A DNA stretch of 33,015 nt from Lachnospiraceae bacterium (lineage in GTDB: Bacteria > Bacillota > Clostridia > Lachnospirales > Lachnospiraceae), in assembly GCA_024692955.1 (NCBI GenBank), contig JAILLW010000076.1:1-33015 (forward strand), in the 5' to 3' direction. The first letter of the stretch is position 1, and each line of letters opens with the position of its first letter. Of this stretch, positions 21,987 to 29,371 are shown one piece after another. A program made the translations under genes and the position numbers. The notes beneath the pieces were generated by a model. That model worked only from the letters and a program-made list of their open reading frames with translations. It searched no databases and had not been told where the DNA came from.

Positions 21987-24109
21987 AAGATTATTCGGAA
22001 TGCGGCAGGATCAATATCGAGGAGATCTTTGCAAGCAAGGTCTTTACCCTCGATAAGATGAAAGAGAGGCTGCCGGCGGATGTCTACGAGGAGATCCTGA
22101 AGGTCAACCGGGAGGGCGGGGAACTGTCCTATTCTTCGGCGGAAACGGTGGCGAACGCGATGAAGGAATGGGCCATCGCGCAGGGAGCCACTCATTATAC
22201 GCACTGGTTCCAGCCTCTTACCGGCATCACTGCGGAAAAGCACGACTCTTTTGTGACACATCCGAAATCGGACGGCAAGATGCTCCTGAGCTTCTCCGCG
22301 AAAGAACTTATAAAAGGCGAGCCGGATGCGTCGAGTTTTCCTTCGGGCGGACTGCGCTCCACCTTTGAAGCCCGCGGTTATACGGTGTGGGATACGACTT
22401 CCCCCGCTTTTATCAAAGAAGCGAGTACCGGGCCGATCCTCTGCATCCCTACCGCGTTCTGCTCCTATACCGGGGAGGCGCTTGATAAGAAGACTCCTCT
22501 TTTGAGGTCTCTCGAAGCGATCAACGAGCAGGCGCTCAGGATCGTGCACGCTTTCGGAAATACGGAAGCAAAAAAGGTTTCGGTATCCGTGGGCGCGGAG
22601 CAGGAGTACTTCCTTATCGATCGTGAAAACTATCTTAAGAGGGACGATCTCGTCTTTACCGGAAGGACGCTTTTCGGGGCGCAGCCTCCGAAGGGGCAGG
22701 AAATGGACGATCATTATTTCGGCGTGATCCGCGAACGAGTAGGTGCCTTTATGAACGATCTCAACGTGGAACTCTGGAAGCTCGGAGTGACCGCGAAGAC
22801 CCAGCATAACGAGGTGGCGCCCGCCCAGCACGAACTCGCGCCGATCTATGAGGAGGCGAATATCGCGACGGACCACAACCAGCTGGTGATGGAAACCATG
22901 AAGCGCGTGGCTTTTGAGCATGGACTCACCTGCCTTCTTCATGAAAAACCCTTCGCCGGCGTGAACGGATCCGGTAAGCACAACAACTGGTCCCTTGTCA
23001 CGGATAACGGAGTGAACCTTCTGGATCCGGGAAATACGCCGAACGAGAACATCCAGTTTCTTCTGATCCTTGCCTGCATCATCAAAGCCGTGGATACGCA
23101 CGCGGACCTGCTGAGGCAGAGCGCATCCGATGTGGGGAACGACCACCGTCTCGGCGCCTCGGAAGCGCCTCCGGCGATCATGTCGGTATTCCTCGGTGAA
23201 CAGCTGGATGATGTGGTAAGGCAACTGGTGGAGACCGGCGAGGCATCCCGCTCTCTTGAGGGCGGAGTACTGCAGACCGGCGTTTCCACGCTGATCGATG
23301 TGGAAAAGGACGGCACGGACCGGAACCGGACCTCGCCGTTCGCCTTCACCGGAAACAAGTTCGAATTCCGCTCCGTCGGATCCTCGGATTCCATCGCGAG
23401 CCCCAACACGATCCTGAATGCCATCGTGGCGGAAGCGTTCTGCGAGGCGGCGGACCGGATCGACGCGGCGGAAAACTTCGATAATGAAGTCCATGATATC
23501 ATCAAGGAGTTTCTGGCAAAGCATCAGAGGATCATCTTCAACGGGGACGGCTATTCCGAAGAATGGGTGAAGGAAGCGGAAAGAAGAGGACTTCCGAACT
23601 TAAGGAATATGGTGGATGCGGTGGATACGCTGACGACGCCCAAGGCCATTGCCCTTTTCGAAAAGTTCGGGATCTTTACCAGAGCGGAGCTTGAATCCCG
23701 CGAGGAGATCCTTTACGAGTCCTATGCGAAGACGATCAACATCGAGGCGCTGACGATGATCAGCATGGTTTCGAAGAAATTCATTCCCGCCGGGATCCGG
23801 TATTCAAAGCTGCTTTCCGATACCGTGAACGCGGTGGAAAATGCCGGGACGGATCCTTCCGTACAGAGCCGGATCCTCGACAGGGTACAGACCAGACTGG
23901 ATCTGATGTACAAGGCGATGGAGCGCCTGAGCGAAGTGGAAAAGAAGGGGCATTCGATCACCGACGCGAAGGAGCGGGCATTCTATTACCGCGATGTGGT
24001 ACGCGCGGCGATGGATGAACTGCGGACCCCTACCGATGAGCTTGAGACGCTTGTGGATGAGCAGCTCTGGCCGGTACCTACCTACGGGGATATGCTGTTT
24101 GAAGTGTAG
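21983..24109 (+). CDS. glnN: Glutamine synthetase, type III (GSIII)
   Basis: Glutamine synthetase of 708 residues; GSIII enzymes are about 700 residues and unrelated in length and N-terminus to GSI. Key segments: THYTHWFQPLTGITAEKHDSF, SSFPSGGLRSTFEARGYTVWD (read in parts), SVGAEQEYFLID (glutamate/metal Glu), NEVAPAQHELAPIYEEANIA, KPFAGVNGSGKHNNWSL (metal/ATP His) and NRTSPFAFTGNKFEFRSVGSS. All catalytic regions appear intact. It is translationally coupled to the U32 gene by ATGA, an unexpected partner, so nitrogen assimilation may be co-transcribed with tRNA-modification genes. It is a second enzyme besides GSI at 126-1556. Confidence 0.96.
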   Translation: MKDYSECGRINIEEIFASKVFTLDKMKERLPADVYEEILKVNREGGELSYSSAETVANAMKEWAIAQGATHYTHWFQPLTGITAEKHDSFVTHPKSDGKMLLSFSAKELIKGEPDASSFPSGGLRSTFEARGYTVWDTTSPAFIKEASTGPILCIPTAFCSYTGEALDKKTPLLRSLEAINEQALRIVHAFGNTEAKKVSVSVGAEQEYFLIDRENYLKRDDLVFTGRTLFGAQPPKGQEMDDHYFGVIRERVGAFMNDLNVELWKLGVTAKTQHNEVAPAQHELAPIYEEANIATDHNQLVMETMKRVAFEHGLTCLLHEKPFAGVNGSGKHNNWSLVTDNGVNLLDPGNTPNENIQFLLILACIIKAVDTHADLLRQSASDVGNDHRLGASEAPPAIMSVFLGEQLDDVVRQLVETGEASRSLEGGVLQTGVSTLIDVEKDGTDRNRTSPFAFTGNKFEFRSVGSSDSIASPNTILNAIVAEAFCEAADRIDAAENFDNEVHDIIKEFLAKHQRIIFNGDGYSEEWVKEAERRGLPNLRNMVDAVDTLTTPKAIALFEKFGIFTRAELESREEILYESYAKTINIEALTMISMVSKKFIPAGIRYSKLLSDTVNAVENAGTDPSVQSRILDRVQTRLDLMYKAMERLSEVEKKGHSITDAKERAFYYRDVVRAAMDELRTPTDELETLVDEQLWPVPTYGDMLFEV

Positions 24110-24199
24110 GATCATCCGGAAGACGCCGGAACATATGGAGAGTGCCGGGACGCCTGAAAGATGCGGGATTGCCTGCAGGAAGAGAAAAGGAGGAATTTC

Positions 24200-24871
24200 A
24201 TGAGGTATTTCTTTAAGAGCACCATCGATAAAAACGGGGACCACTACAATATCCGCATTCCTTTCAATATCTGGGAGGTCTGCAAGCAGAGGGAGGTCAT
24301 TGACGGGGAGATCATGCTGGATAACAAGTATATCGCCTGCAAACTCATTCCCTCGGAAAAGGGAAACTATTCGATCGACCTGACCGCGGAGGACGTGGCA
24401 CATATGGATCTTTCCAAGAAACACGATCTTCTTCTTCATGTTTCGGGAAGCCTTATCAAGATGAACCAGAACAGTCCCTATTCCGTCGAGAATCCGATCC
24501 GGAAGATCGATCATATCGACATCATCATCCAGCCCATGGACGGTGTCTGCGGACAGACCGTAGTGGCGATGCTCGCCGGTGTGACGATCGCGGATGTTTC
24601 AAAGACCATGGGGATCCGCGAGTGGCAGGCCACGATGGGTGTCGTGATCTCGGCCCTCAACTATTACGGGATCGATCATAACGACATCATCGTGTATACG
24701 GAAGGTGAGCCGGTGACACTTCCGAAGTGCGCGGTACTGATGGAAAAGATGGGCCGCTTCTCGCATTATCTGCTCTACTTCGACGGGAAGTATTACGATC
24801 CGAACGACGGGATCTTCGAGGACTATGACCAGTCGAAGCTCCTCGGGTATCTGGAGATCTATACGGAGTAA
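24200..24871 (+). CDS. Two-domain protein: N-terminal DUF1905-like, C-terminal C39-like peptidase fold
   Basis: Protein of 223 residues starting at ATG 24200 behind GGAGG; an upstream in-frame ATG lacks a binding site. Residues 1-80 (FFKSTIDKNGDHYNIRIPFN onward) resemble the small beta-barrel DUF1905-type domain. Residues 110-215 look like a cysteine-peptidase C39 domain: C117 in GVCGQTVVAMLAG with Q119 after it, VSKTMG repeats of the fold, H189 in FSHYLLYFDG, and D200 in YYDPNDG, giving a possible Cys-His-Asp triad. No signal peptide or membrane segment is seen, so it is probably cytosolic. Bacteriocin-type C39 domains are usually fused to ABC transporters; this is not. Function is unknown. 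Confidence 0.65.
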   Translation: MRYFFKSTIDKNGDHYNIRIPFNIWEVCKQREVIDGEIMLDNKYIACKLIPSEKGNYSIDLTAEDVAHMDLSKKHDLLLHVSGSLIKMNQNSPYSVENPIRKIDHIDIIIQPMDGVCGQTVVAMLAGVTIADVSKTMGIREWQATMGVVISALNYYGIDHNDIIVYTEGEPVTLPKCAVLMEKMGRFSHYLLYFDGKYYDPNDGIFEDYDQSKLLGYLEIYTE

Positions 24872-24933
24872 GAGGAACAGGCGGATCTCACGGCCATCAT
24901 AATATACAGAACTGATGAAAGGACATCCTCTAT

Positions 24934-26124
24934 ATGATCAACGAAACTTATAAGGAAATGCTGGGCAGAAAATCCGTGATCCGGGAAATGTCGGAATTCG
25001 CAACGAAGCGGGGAAAGGAGATCGGCTACGAAAATGTTTTCGATTACAGTCTCGGAAATCCTTCGGTTCCGGTGCCGGATGAATTCAACAACGGCCTGAT
25101 CGACCTCATTCATGAAAAGACTTCCATCGAACTCCACGGCTACAGCCCGTCGGTGGGAAATACGGCCGTGAAGCAGGCTATCGCCGAAAGCCTTAACCGG
25201 AGATTCGGAATGAACTATACAGGAAACCATATCTTTCCGACGACGGGAGCGGCGGGGGCTGTTGCGCATGCTATCCGCTGTGTCACGAAGCCCGGTGATG
25301 AGGTGATCACCTTCGCGCCGTTCTTTCCGGAGTATCATCCTTATGTCGAAGGAGCGGGAGCCATATTGAAGGTCGTGCCTGCGAATACGGAGGATTTTCA
25401 GATCAATTTCGAAGCCTTCGATGAAATGATGAACGAAAACGTGGCCGCGGTGCTCATCAATACGCCGAACAATCCTTCCGGGATCGTTTACAGTGCCGGA
25501 ACGCTGAAAAGACTTTCGGAGTATTTATATAAGAAAGAATCCGAATACGGTCATGACATCTTTCTTATTTCCGACGAGCCTTACCGGGAGATCGTGTTTG
25601 CGGGAGTGGAAGCGCCGTATGTATCCGGGTTCTACAAAAATACCCTTTCCTGCTATTCCTACTCCAAATCCCTTTCGCTTCCCGGCGAGAGGATCGGCTA
25701 TGTGGCTGCGAATCCGGAATGCACCGATGCGGAACTCATCAGCGCGATCTGTGCGCAGATCTCAAGAGGGACCGGACATAACTGCCCGTCTTCCATGATG
25801 CAGCTCGGGGTTGCCAGAGTTCTGGACATTACATCCGATATGTCGGTTTATGAAACAAATATGAATATCCTTTATAAGGAACTGACTTCCCTCGGATTTG
25901 AAGTGATAAAACCGGGCGGAACGTTTTACATCTTCCCGAAAGCACTGGAAGAGGATGCGATCGCCTTCTGTACGAAGGCGAAGAAATATGATCTCATCCT
26001 CGTGCCTTCCGACAGCTTCGGGGTCAAAGGCTATTTCAGAATGGCCTACTGCATTGATACCGCGAAAGTGAAGCGCTCGCTTGCCGCACTCCGCAGATTT
26101 GTGGAAACAGAGTATAAGAGGTGA
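24934..26124 (+). CDS. PLP-dependent aminotransferase, class I/II
   Basis: Fold-type I aminotransferase of 396 residues. Motifs: FDYSLGNPSVPVPDEF (substrate/N-terminal arm), HGYSPSVGNTAVKQAIAE, TTGAAGAVAHAI (phosphate site), LINTPNNPSGIVY, ISDEPYREIVF (Asp/Tyr to PLP), the Schiff-base lysine K245 in SYSKSLSLPGERIGY, and a C-terminal FRMAYCIDTAKV with the carboxylate-binding Arg. This subgroup is annotated as aspartate- or aromatic-type aminotransferases; the exact amino acid cannot be assigned. AAAGGA stands about ten bases before the ATG. It lies 62 bases after the C39-like gene and overlaps the PAP2 reading frame. Confidence 0.9.
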   Translation: MINETYKEMLGRKSVIREMSEFATKRGKEIGYENVFDYSLGNPSVPVPDEFNNGLIDLIHEKTSIELHGYSPSVGNTAVKQAIAESLNRRFGMNYTGNHIFPTTGAAGAVAHAIRCVTKPGDEVITFAPFFPEYHPYVEGAGAILKVVPANTEDFQINFEAFDEMMNENVAAVLINTPNNPSGIVYSAGTLKRLSEYLYKKESEYGHDIFLISDEPYREIVFAGVEAPYVSGFYKNTLSCYSYSKSLSLPGERIGYVAANPECTDAELISAICAQISRGTGHNCPSSMMQLGVARVLDITSDMSVYETNMNILYKELTSLGFEVIKPGGTFYIFPKALEEDAIAFCTKAKKYDLILVPSDSFGVKGYFRMAYCIDTAKVKRSLAALRRFVETEYKR

Positions 26125-26129
26125 CGGTC

Positions 26130-26837
26130 ATGTCAGAAAGTATGAAACGAAAACTGATCCTTTCCGGCGTTCTTCTCTTCGTATTTGTCGTATTTTCCTT
26201 CTCCGTGGTACACGCGGATCTGAAGATGGTGAATGTGCTGGATGCGAAGACCATGAAAGAATCCTCCGAGATGACGGAGGTCGGAATGTCCACGCTCAAT
26301 ATCGGTGTGGCGGAAAAGATCGGATATCGTAAAGGCTGGTATATCCTTTCCGAAGCGATCGGGATCGTCGGTTACTTTACGGCTGCGTTCTTTGCAGTTC
26401 TCGGCGTGCTCCAGGTCATCACGCGAAAGGGGATCGGCAAAGCGGATAAAGATCTCTATCTTCTGGCGGTCTTCTATGTACTCGTTGCGCTGACCTATCT
26501 GATCTTTGAAGTTGTGGTACTGAACTGCAGACCGGTACTTCTGAAAGACGAACTTGAAGCATCCTATCCGTCTTCACACACTCTTCTCGGGATATGCATC
26601 TTCTCGACGGCGGCCATGCAGTTTCAAAGCAGGCTTCCGAAAAAGAATCTTCGGGTGACCGCGGTGACGGTCTGCATGGTACTCATGGGGCTGCAGATCA
26701 TCAGCCGTCTGTTGTCCGGAGTGCACTGGCTTACGGATATAATCGGCGGTATTCTGATCAGCGCTTTTCTGATTTCACTGTATCTTCTCGGATACGACAT
26801 CATCGAAAGACTGACTCCGAAGAATGCAAAAAAATGA
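26130..26837 (+). CDS. PAP2-family membrane phosphatase with altered first motif
   Basis: Integral membrane protein of 235 residues with about six hydrophobic segments. Motif 2 is YPSSHT, motif 3 is SRLLSGVHWLTD, both intact in their catalytic histidines, Arg and Asp. Motif 1, normally K-x6-R-P, reads E-VVVLNC-R-P, so the lysine is Glu while RP is kept. PAP2 enzymes dephosphorylate lipid phosphates such as undecaprenyl or phosphatidic acid pyrophosphates at the membrane. The Lys change may lower or alter activity. ATG 26130 has AGAGG eight bases upstream; a GTG at 26121 overlapping the aminotransferase stop is the alternative. It ends within an inverted repeat. Confidence 0.83.
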   Translation: MSESMKRKLILSGVLLFVFVVFSFSVVHADLKMVNVLDAKTMKESSEMTEVGMSTLNIGVAEKIGYRKGWYILSEAIGIVGYFTAAFFAVLGVLQVITRKGIGKADKDLYLLAVFYVLVALTYLIFEVVVLNCRPVLLKDELEASYPSSHTLLGICIFSTAAMQFQSRLPKKNLRVTAVTVCMVLMGLQIISRLLSGVHWLTDIIGGILISAFLISLYLLGYDIIERLTPKNAKK

Positions 26838-26849
26838 CACAAATGTCAT
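26834..26849. promoter_or_regulatory. Inverted repeat ATGACA-N4-TGTCAT overlapping the PAP2 stop
   Basis: ATGACA (26834-26839) and TGTCAT (26844-26849) form a perfect 6-bp-arm palindrome that includes the PAP2 stop codon. It lies 43 bases upstream of the -35 box of the DUF6465 gene, an operator-like position. The same GACACAAATGTCAT string occurs inside the adenylation gene near 6505, so chance cannot be excluded. Confidence 0.35.
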
Positions 26850-26891
26850 AAATCGTTTACCGGAATAAAAACAAAAAAATGACCGAATTGG

Positions 26892-26920
26892 TTGACAAAT
26901 AAAAAAAATCGTTATACATT
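26892..26920 (+). promoter_or_regulatory. Strong promoter of the DUF6465 gene
   Basis: A perfect TTGACA -35 at 26892-26897 and TACATT at 26915-26920 are 17 bases apart in very AT-rich DNA (an eight-A run in the spacer). The transcription start would fall about 50 bases before the gene, which has AAGGAG before its ATG. Confidence 0.75.
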
Positions 26921-26978
26921 AGCCATAGTAAACTCATTCTAACGTTAATGATAAGTGTGATGTGAAAGGAGATTTATC

Positions 26979-27539
26979 ATGGCAGAAGAGAAGAAAGCTA
27001 CAGCCAAAGCGATCATTCCGATCAAGGCTGAAGTGAAAGAAGAAGTTAAGGCTGCTCCTGCGAAGGAGGAAGCAAAGAAGGCAGAGCCCGCTAAGAAGGC
27101 TCCCGCGAAGAAGGCACCTGCGAAGAAGGTAGCTGCAAAGAAGCCCGCTGCAAAGAAGGCTGCTCCCGCGAAGAAGGCTGCCACCGCTAAGGCTACCGCT
27201 GCGAAGGCGGTTGCGGAGAAGGCACCTGCAAAGAAGGCCGCTCCCGCGAAGAAGGCTGTTGCGAAGAAGCCCGCTGCAAAGAAGACGGCTCCCGCAAAGA
27301 AGGCTGCTCCGGCTAAAGCTGCTGCAACGAAGGTTACCGCAAAGGCTACCGTTAATTTCGAGTTTGCAGGAAAGTCCTACACGCCCGAAGAGCTGATCAA
27401 CATCGCGAAGGATGTTTGGAAGTATGATCTGAACGGTAAGGCTGCTGACTTCAAGACGGTTGAACTTTATGTTAAGCCGGAAGAGAGCGCTGCTTACTAT
27501 GTGATCAACGGCGACGTTACCGGAAGCTTCTTCATCTAA
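26979..27539 (+). CDS. Histone H1-like Lys/Ala-rich protein with C-terminal DUF6465 domain
   Basis: Protein of 186 residues. Residues 1-122 are almost only Lys, Ala, Pro, Val and Thr, with repeated PAKKA/AKKP blocks like the tail of histone H1 and of bacterial H1-like proteins. Residues 125-186 form a folded domain (VNFEFAGKSYTPEELI, VELYVKPEESAAYYVINGD) as in DUF6465 proteins of Lachnospiraceae. The tail is strongly basic and may bind DNA or RNA; this is inference. Codon use is biased towards AAG, GCT and GCA, unlike the neighbours, which fits high expression. It has its own strong promoter and terminator, so it is monocistronic. Confidence 0.85.
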   Translation: MAEEKKATAKAIIPIKAEVKEEVKAAPAKEEAKKAEPAKKAPAKKAPAKKVAAKKPAAKKAAPAKKAATAKATAAKAVAEKAPAKKAAPAKKAVAKKPAAKKTAPAKKAAPAKAAATKVTAKATVNFEFAGKSYTPEELINIAKDVWKYDLNGKAADFKTVELYVKPEESAAYYVINGDVTGSFFI

Positions 27540-27570
27540 ATCCGAAATTTTTCGAAACAGAGAAGTACGA

Positions 27571-27600
27571 AAGAGGATTGCGAAAGCAGTCCTCTTTTTT
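27571..27600 (+). terminator. Intrinsic terminator of the DUF6465 gene
   Basis: A stem of AAGAGGATTGC with GCAGTCCTCTT, one T-G wobble, closed by a GAAA loop and followed by TTTTT. It begins 31 bases after the stop codon, an ideal plus-strand terminator. Confidence 0.93.
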
Positions 27601-27613
27601 CATCCCCTCCGTT

Positions 27614-27947
27614 ATGACCCCCGGGGACGGGGTTAGTGGGTCATTTTTGTCCGGGGAAGCTACGAAGTGTGTTGCGAAGAGCAAAAACGAGCGCCTGCAA
27701 CACACTTGCTTTCTTGTGGAAACTATTATGACCCCCGGGGACGGGGTTAGTGGGTCATTTTTGGCCGGGGAAGCTACGAAGTGTGTTGCGAGGAGCAAAA
27801 ACGAGCGCTGGCAACACACTTGCTTTCTTGCGGAAGCTACGAAGTGTGTTGCGAGGAGCAAAAACGAGCGCTGGCAACACACTTGTTTTCTTGTGGAAAC
27901 CATGAGGTGTGTTGCGAAGAGCAAAAATGATCGCCTGCAACACACTT
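27614..27947. repeat. Composite array of two palindromic repeats (A and B)
   Basis: This is the main part of the 774-bp gene-free gap 27540-28313. Element A (31 bases, arms ATGACCC/GGGTCAT, then TTTTT) occurs at 27614-27644 and 27728-27758. Element B (43 bases, arms AAGTGTGTTGC/GCAACACACTT around a conserved 21-base centre containing GAGCAAAAA) occurs at 27665-27707, 27779-27821, 27842-27884 and 27905-27947, the last with one arm change. A and B together form a 114-bp tandem unit present twice; B copies 2-4 repeat with a 63-bp period. Copies differ by only a few bases, so the array is recent or homogenised. Element A with its T-run can act as a terminator. Confidence 0.93.
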
Positions 27948-28020
27948 CAGGTCAAATCTTCCCACTTTTTCGACGATCCCCCGATTTGGTGGGTACTGTG
28001 CATCCGGGGGCATAAGAAAA

Positions 28021-28051
28021 ATGACCCCATAACCCCGTCCCCGGGGGTCAT
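28021..28051 (-). repeat. Third copy of element A, inverted
   Basis: Reverse-complement copy of the 31-base element A with two base changes; its arms here are eight pairs (ATGACCCC/GGGGTCAT). On the minus strand it is followed by TTTT. With the two forward copies it encloses the element B array between opposed copies of A. G-rich DNA (28054-28075, with runs of three to five G) follows on the plus strand. The interval 27948-28020 contains only weak inverted repeats and no gene. Confidence 0.9.
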
Positions 28052-28109
28052 TTGGGGAGGAGGGGGTGAGGGTGGTGCCACGCTTAATAAATTCTTTAGA
28101 TTTCCCCTG

Positions 28110-28138
28110 TTGACACCTATCCCCCGGCGTGATAGATT
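28110..28138 (+). promoter_or_regulatory. Sigma-A promoter of the hrcA operon
   Basis: TTGACA at 28110-28115 and TAGATT at 28133-28138 have a 17-base spacer. The predicted start, about 28145, lies 11 bases before the CIRCE element, so HrcA bound to CIRCE would block the promoter. Confidence 0.8.
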
Positions 28139-28155
28139 ATGATTTGAAAAAGATA

Positions 28156-28182
28156 TTAGCACTCCGAACGGATGAGTGCTAA
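28156..28182 (+). promoter_or_regulatory. CIRCE operator (HrcA binding site)
   Basis: TTAGCACTC (28156-28164), nine bases, GAGTGCTAA (28174-28182): a perfect match to the CIRCE consensus. HrcA binds it to repress the class I heat-shock operon; in the mRNA leader it also forms a hairpin. It lies directly downstream of the promoter. Confidence 0.98.
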
Positions 28183-28184
28183 CA

Positions 28185-28310
28185 GCAACCGGCATCGGGG
28201 CTCCACACAGTACCGGAACGGAACCCGGCGAACCAGGCAACCGGCATCGGGGCTTCACACAGTACCGGAACGGAACCCGGCGAACCAAGCAACCGGCATC
28301 AGGGCTTTGC
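28185..28310 (+). repeat. 52-bp tandem repeat in the hrcA leader
   Basis: Two full units (28185-28236 and 28237-28288) differ at two bases; a partial third (28289-28310) runs into the hrcA ribosome binding site. The unit starts GCAACCGGCATC and is rich in CCGG. The array lies between CIRCE and the start codon, so it is transcribed as 5' UTR. Because 52 is not a multiple of three, it is not a coding extension of hrcA. In the third copy GGGG becomes AGGG, which provides the only Shine-Dalgarno-like site nine bases before the ATG. Confidence 0.95.
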
Positions 28311-28313
28311 ATT

Positions 28314-29351
28314 ATGGCAGATCAGGAACTGGACGAACGGAAAATAAAGATCTTACACGCGATCATCCGGAATTACCTGGAAACGGGTGAGCCGGTGGGA
28401 AGCAGGACGATCTCGAAATACACGGATCTGAATCTGAGTTCGGCTACGATCCGGAACGAGATGGCGGATCTGGAGGAGATGGGTTATATCCTTCAGCCCC
28501 ATACTTCGGCAGGCCGGATCCCCTCGGATAAAGGCTACCGCCTCTACGTGGATACGATGATGGAGGAGAAGGACCGTGAGATCGAGGAGCTGAAAGAGCT
28601 GATGATCGAGCGTGAGGAAAAGGTCGACCGGATGCTGAAGAGTGTGGCGAAGGTACTTGCCACGAACACGAACTACGCGACGATGGTATCCGCCCCCGCG
28701 ATCCGTACGAACAAGATCAAGTTCATACAGCTTTCAAGGATGAATGAGGGACAGATCCTGGCGGTCGTTGTGGTCGAGGGCAATGTGATCAAGAACAACG
28801 TGATCGACTCGGACGGGAGCATCGACGATGAAACGCTCCTGAAGCTGAACCTTCTTCTTAATACGAATCTCTGCGGAAAGGCACTTGAGGAGATCAGCCT
28901 CGCGATGATCACGGCGATGAAGCAGCAGGCAGGGATCCATTCCGAGATGGTCGGAAACGTGATCGACGCCATAGCGGATTCGATCAAGTCCGAAGAGGAT
29001 CTGCAGATCTACACTTCCGGCACAAACAATATTTTCAAGTACCCGGAACTTGCGGATTCGAGAAAGGCCAGCGACCTCATCAATACCTTCGAAGAAAAGC
29101 AGATGCTCACGGAACTCGTGAACGACACACTGGCCGGGGAAGAGGGAAGCGGCATTCAGGTATACATCGGAGATGAGACACCGGTCCAGAGCATGAAGGA
29201 CTGCAGCGTGGTGACTGCAACCTATGAACTCGGAGAAGGGATGCGCGGGACCATCGGGATCATCGGACCGAAGAGAATGGACTATGAAAAAGTCGTCGGG
29301 ACATTAAAGAGTATCACCCATCGTCTTGACGAATTATATAAAAAGAAATAG
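28314..29351 (+). CDS. hrcA: Heat-inducible transcription repressor HrcA
   Basis: Repressor of class I heat-shock genes, 345 residues from ATG 28314 (usual 340-350). The N-terminal winged helix includes ERKIKILHAIIRNYLETGEP and LSSATIRNEMADLEEMGYI (recognition region), then HTSAGRIPSDKGYRLYVD. The dimerisation domain and C-terminal GAF-like part follow, with GIIGPKRMDYEKVV at the end. An upstream in-frame reading from 28176 is rejected because it runs through non-triplet tandem repeats. First gene of hrcA-grpE-dnaK-dnaJ; autoregulated through the CIRCE 130 bases upstream. HrcA normally needs GroEL to fold; groESL is not in the window. Confidence 0.97.
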   Translation: MADQELDERKIKILHAIIRNYLETGEPVGSRTISKYTDLNLSSATIRNEMADLEEMGYILQPHTSAGRIPSDKGYRLYVDTMMEEKDREIEELKELMIEREEKVDRMLKSVAKVLATNTNYATMVSAPAIRTNKIKFIQLSRMNEGQILAVVVVEGNVIKNNVIDSDGSIDDETLLKLNLLLNTNLCGKALEEISLAMITAMKQQAGIHSEMVGNVIDAIADSIKSEEDLQIYTSGTNNIFKYPELADSRKASDLINTFEEKQMLTELVNDTLAGEEGSGIQVYIGDETPVQSMKDCSVVTATYELGEGMRGTIGIIGPKRMDYEKVVGTLKSITHRLDELYKKK

Positions 29352-29371
29352 CAGGAGGTCATTGAAAGAAT

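Noticed and set aside
21902-23524. 540-residue minus-strand open frame opposite glnN
   Set aside because: It is antisense to an unmistakable GSIII gene, has no ribosome binding site or domain, and reflects the GC-rich codon pattern of the coding strand.
26834-26849. GlnR/TnrA or Rex/FNR binding site
   Set aside because: The palindrome ATGACA-N4-TGTCAT does not fit TGTNA-N7-TNACA, TTGTGA-N6-TCACAA or TTGAT-N4-ATCAA.
27532-27945. 137-residue minus-strand open frame (and a 145-residue plus-strand one) across the repeat island
   Set aside because: The frame stays open only because the 63-bp and 114-bp repeat periods are multiples of three; the translation is the palindromic repeats read several times and no ribosome binding site or domain is seen.
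27614-27947. Possible CRISPR array
   Set aside because: Repeats are long palindromes with nearly identical short spacers rather than unique 30-40-base spacers, and no cas genes are nearby.
28176-28313. N-terminal extension of HrcA from an earlier in-frame ATG
   Set aside because: It overlaps CIRCE and reads through a 52-bp repeat in changing frames; HrcA length and N-terminus match the start at 28314.
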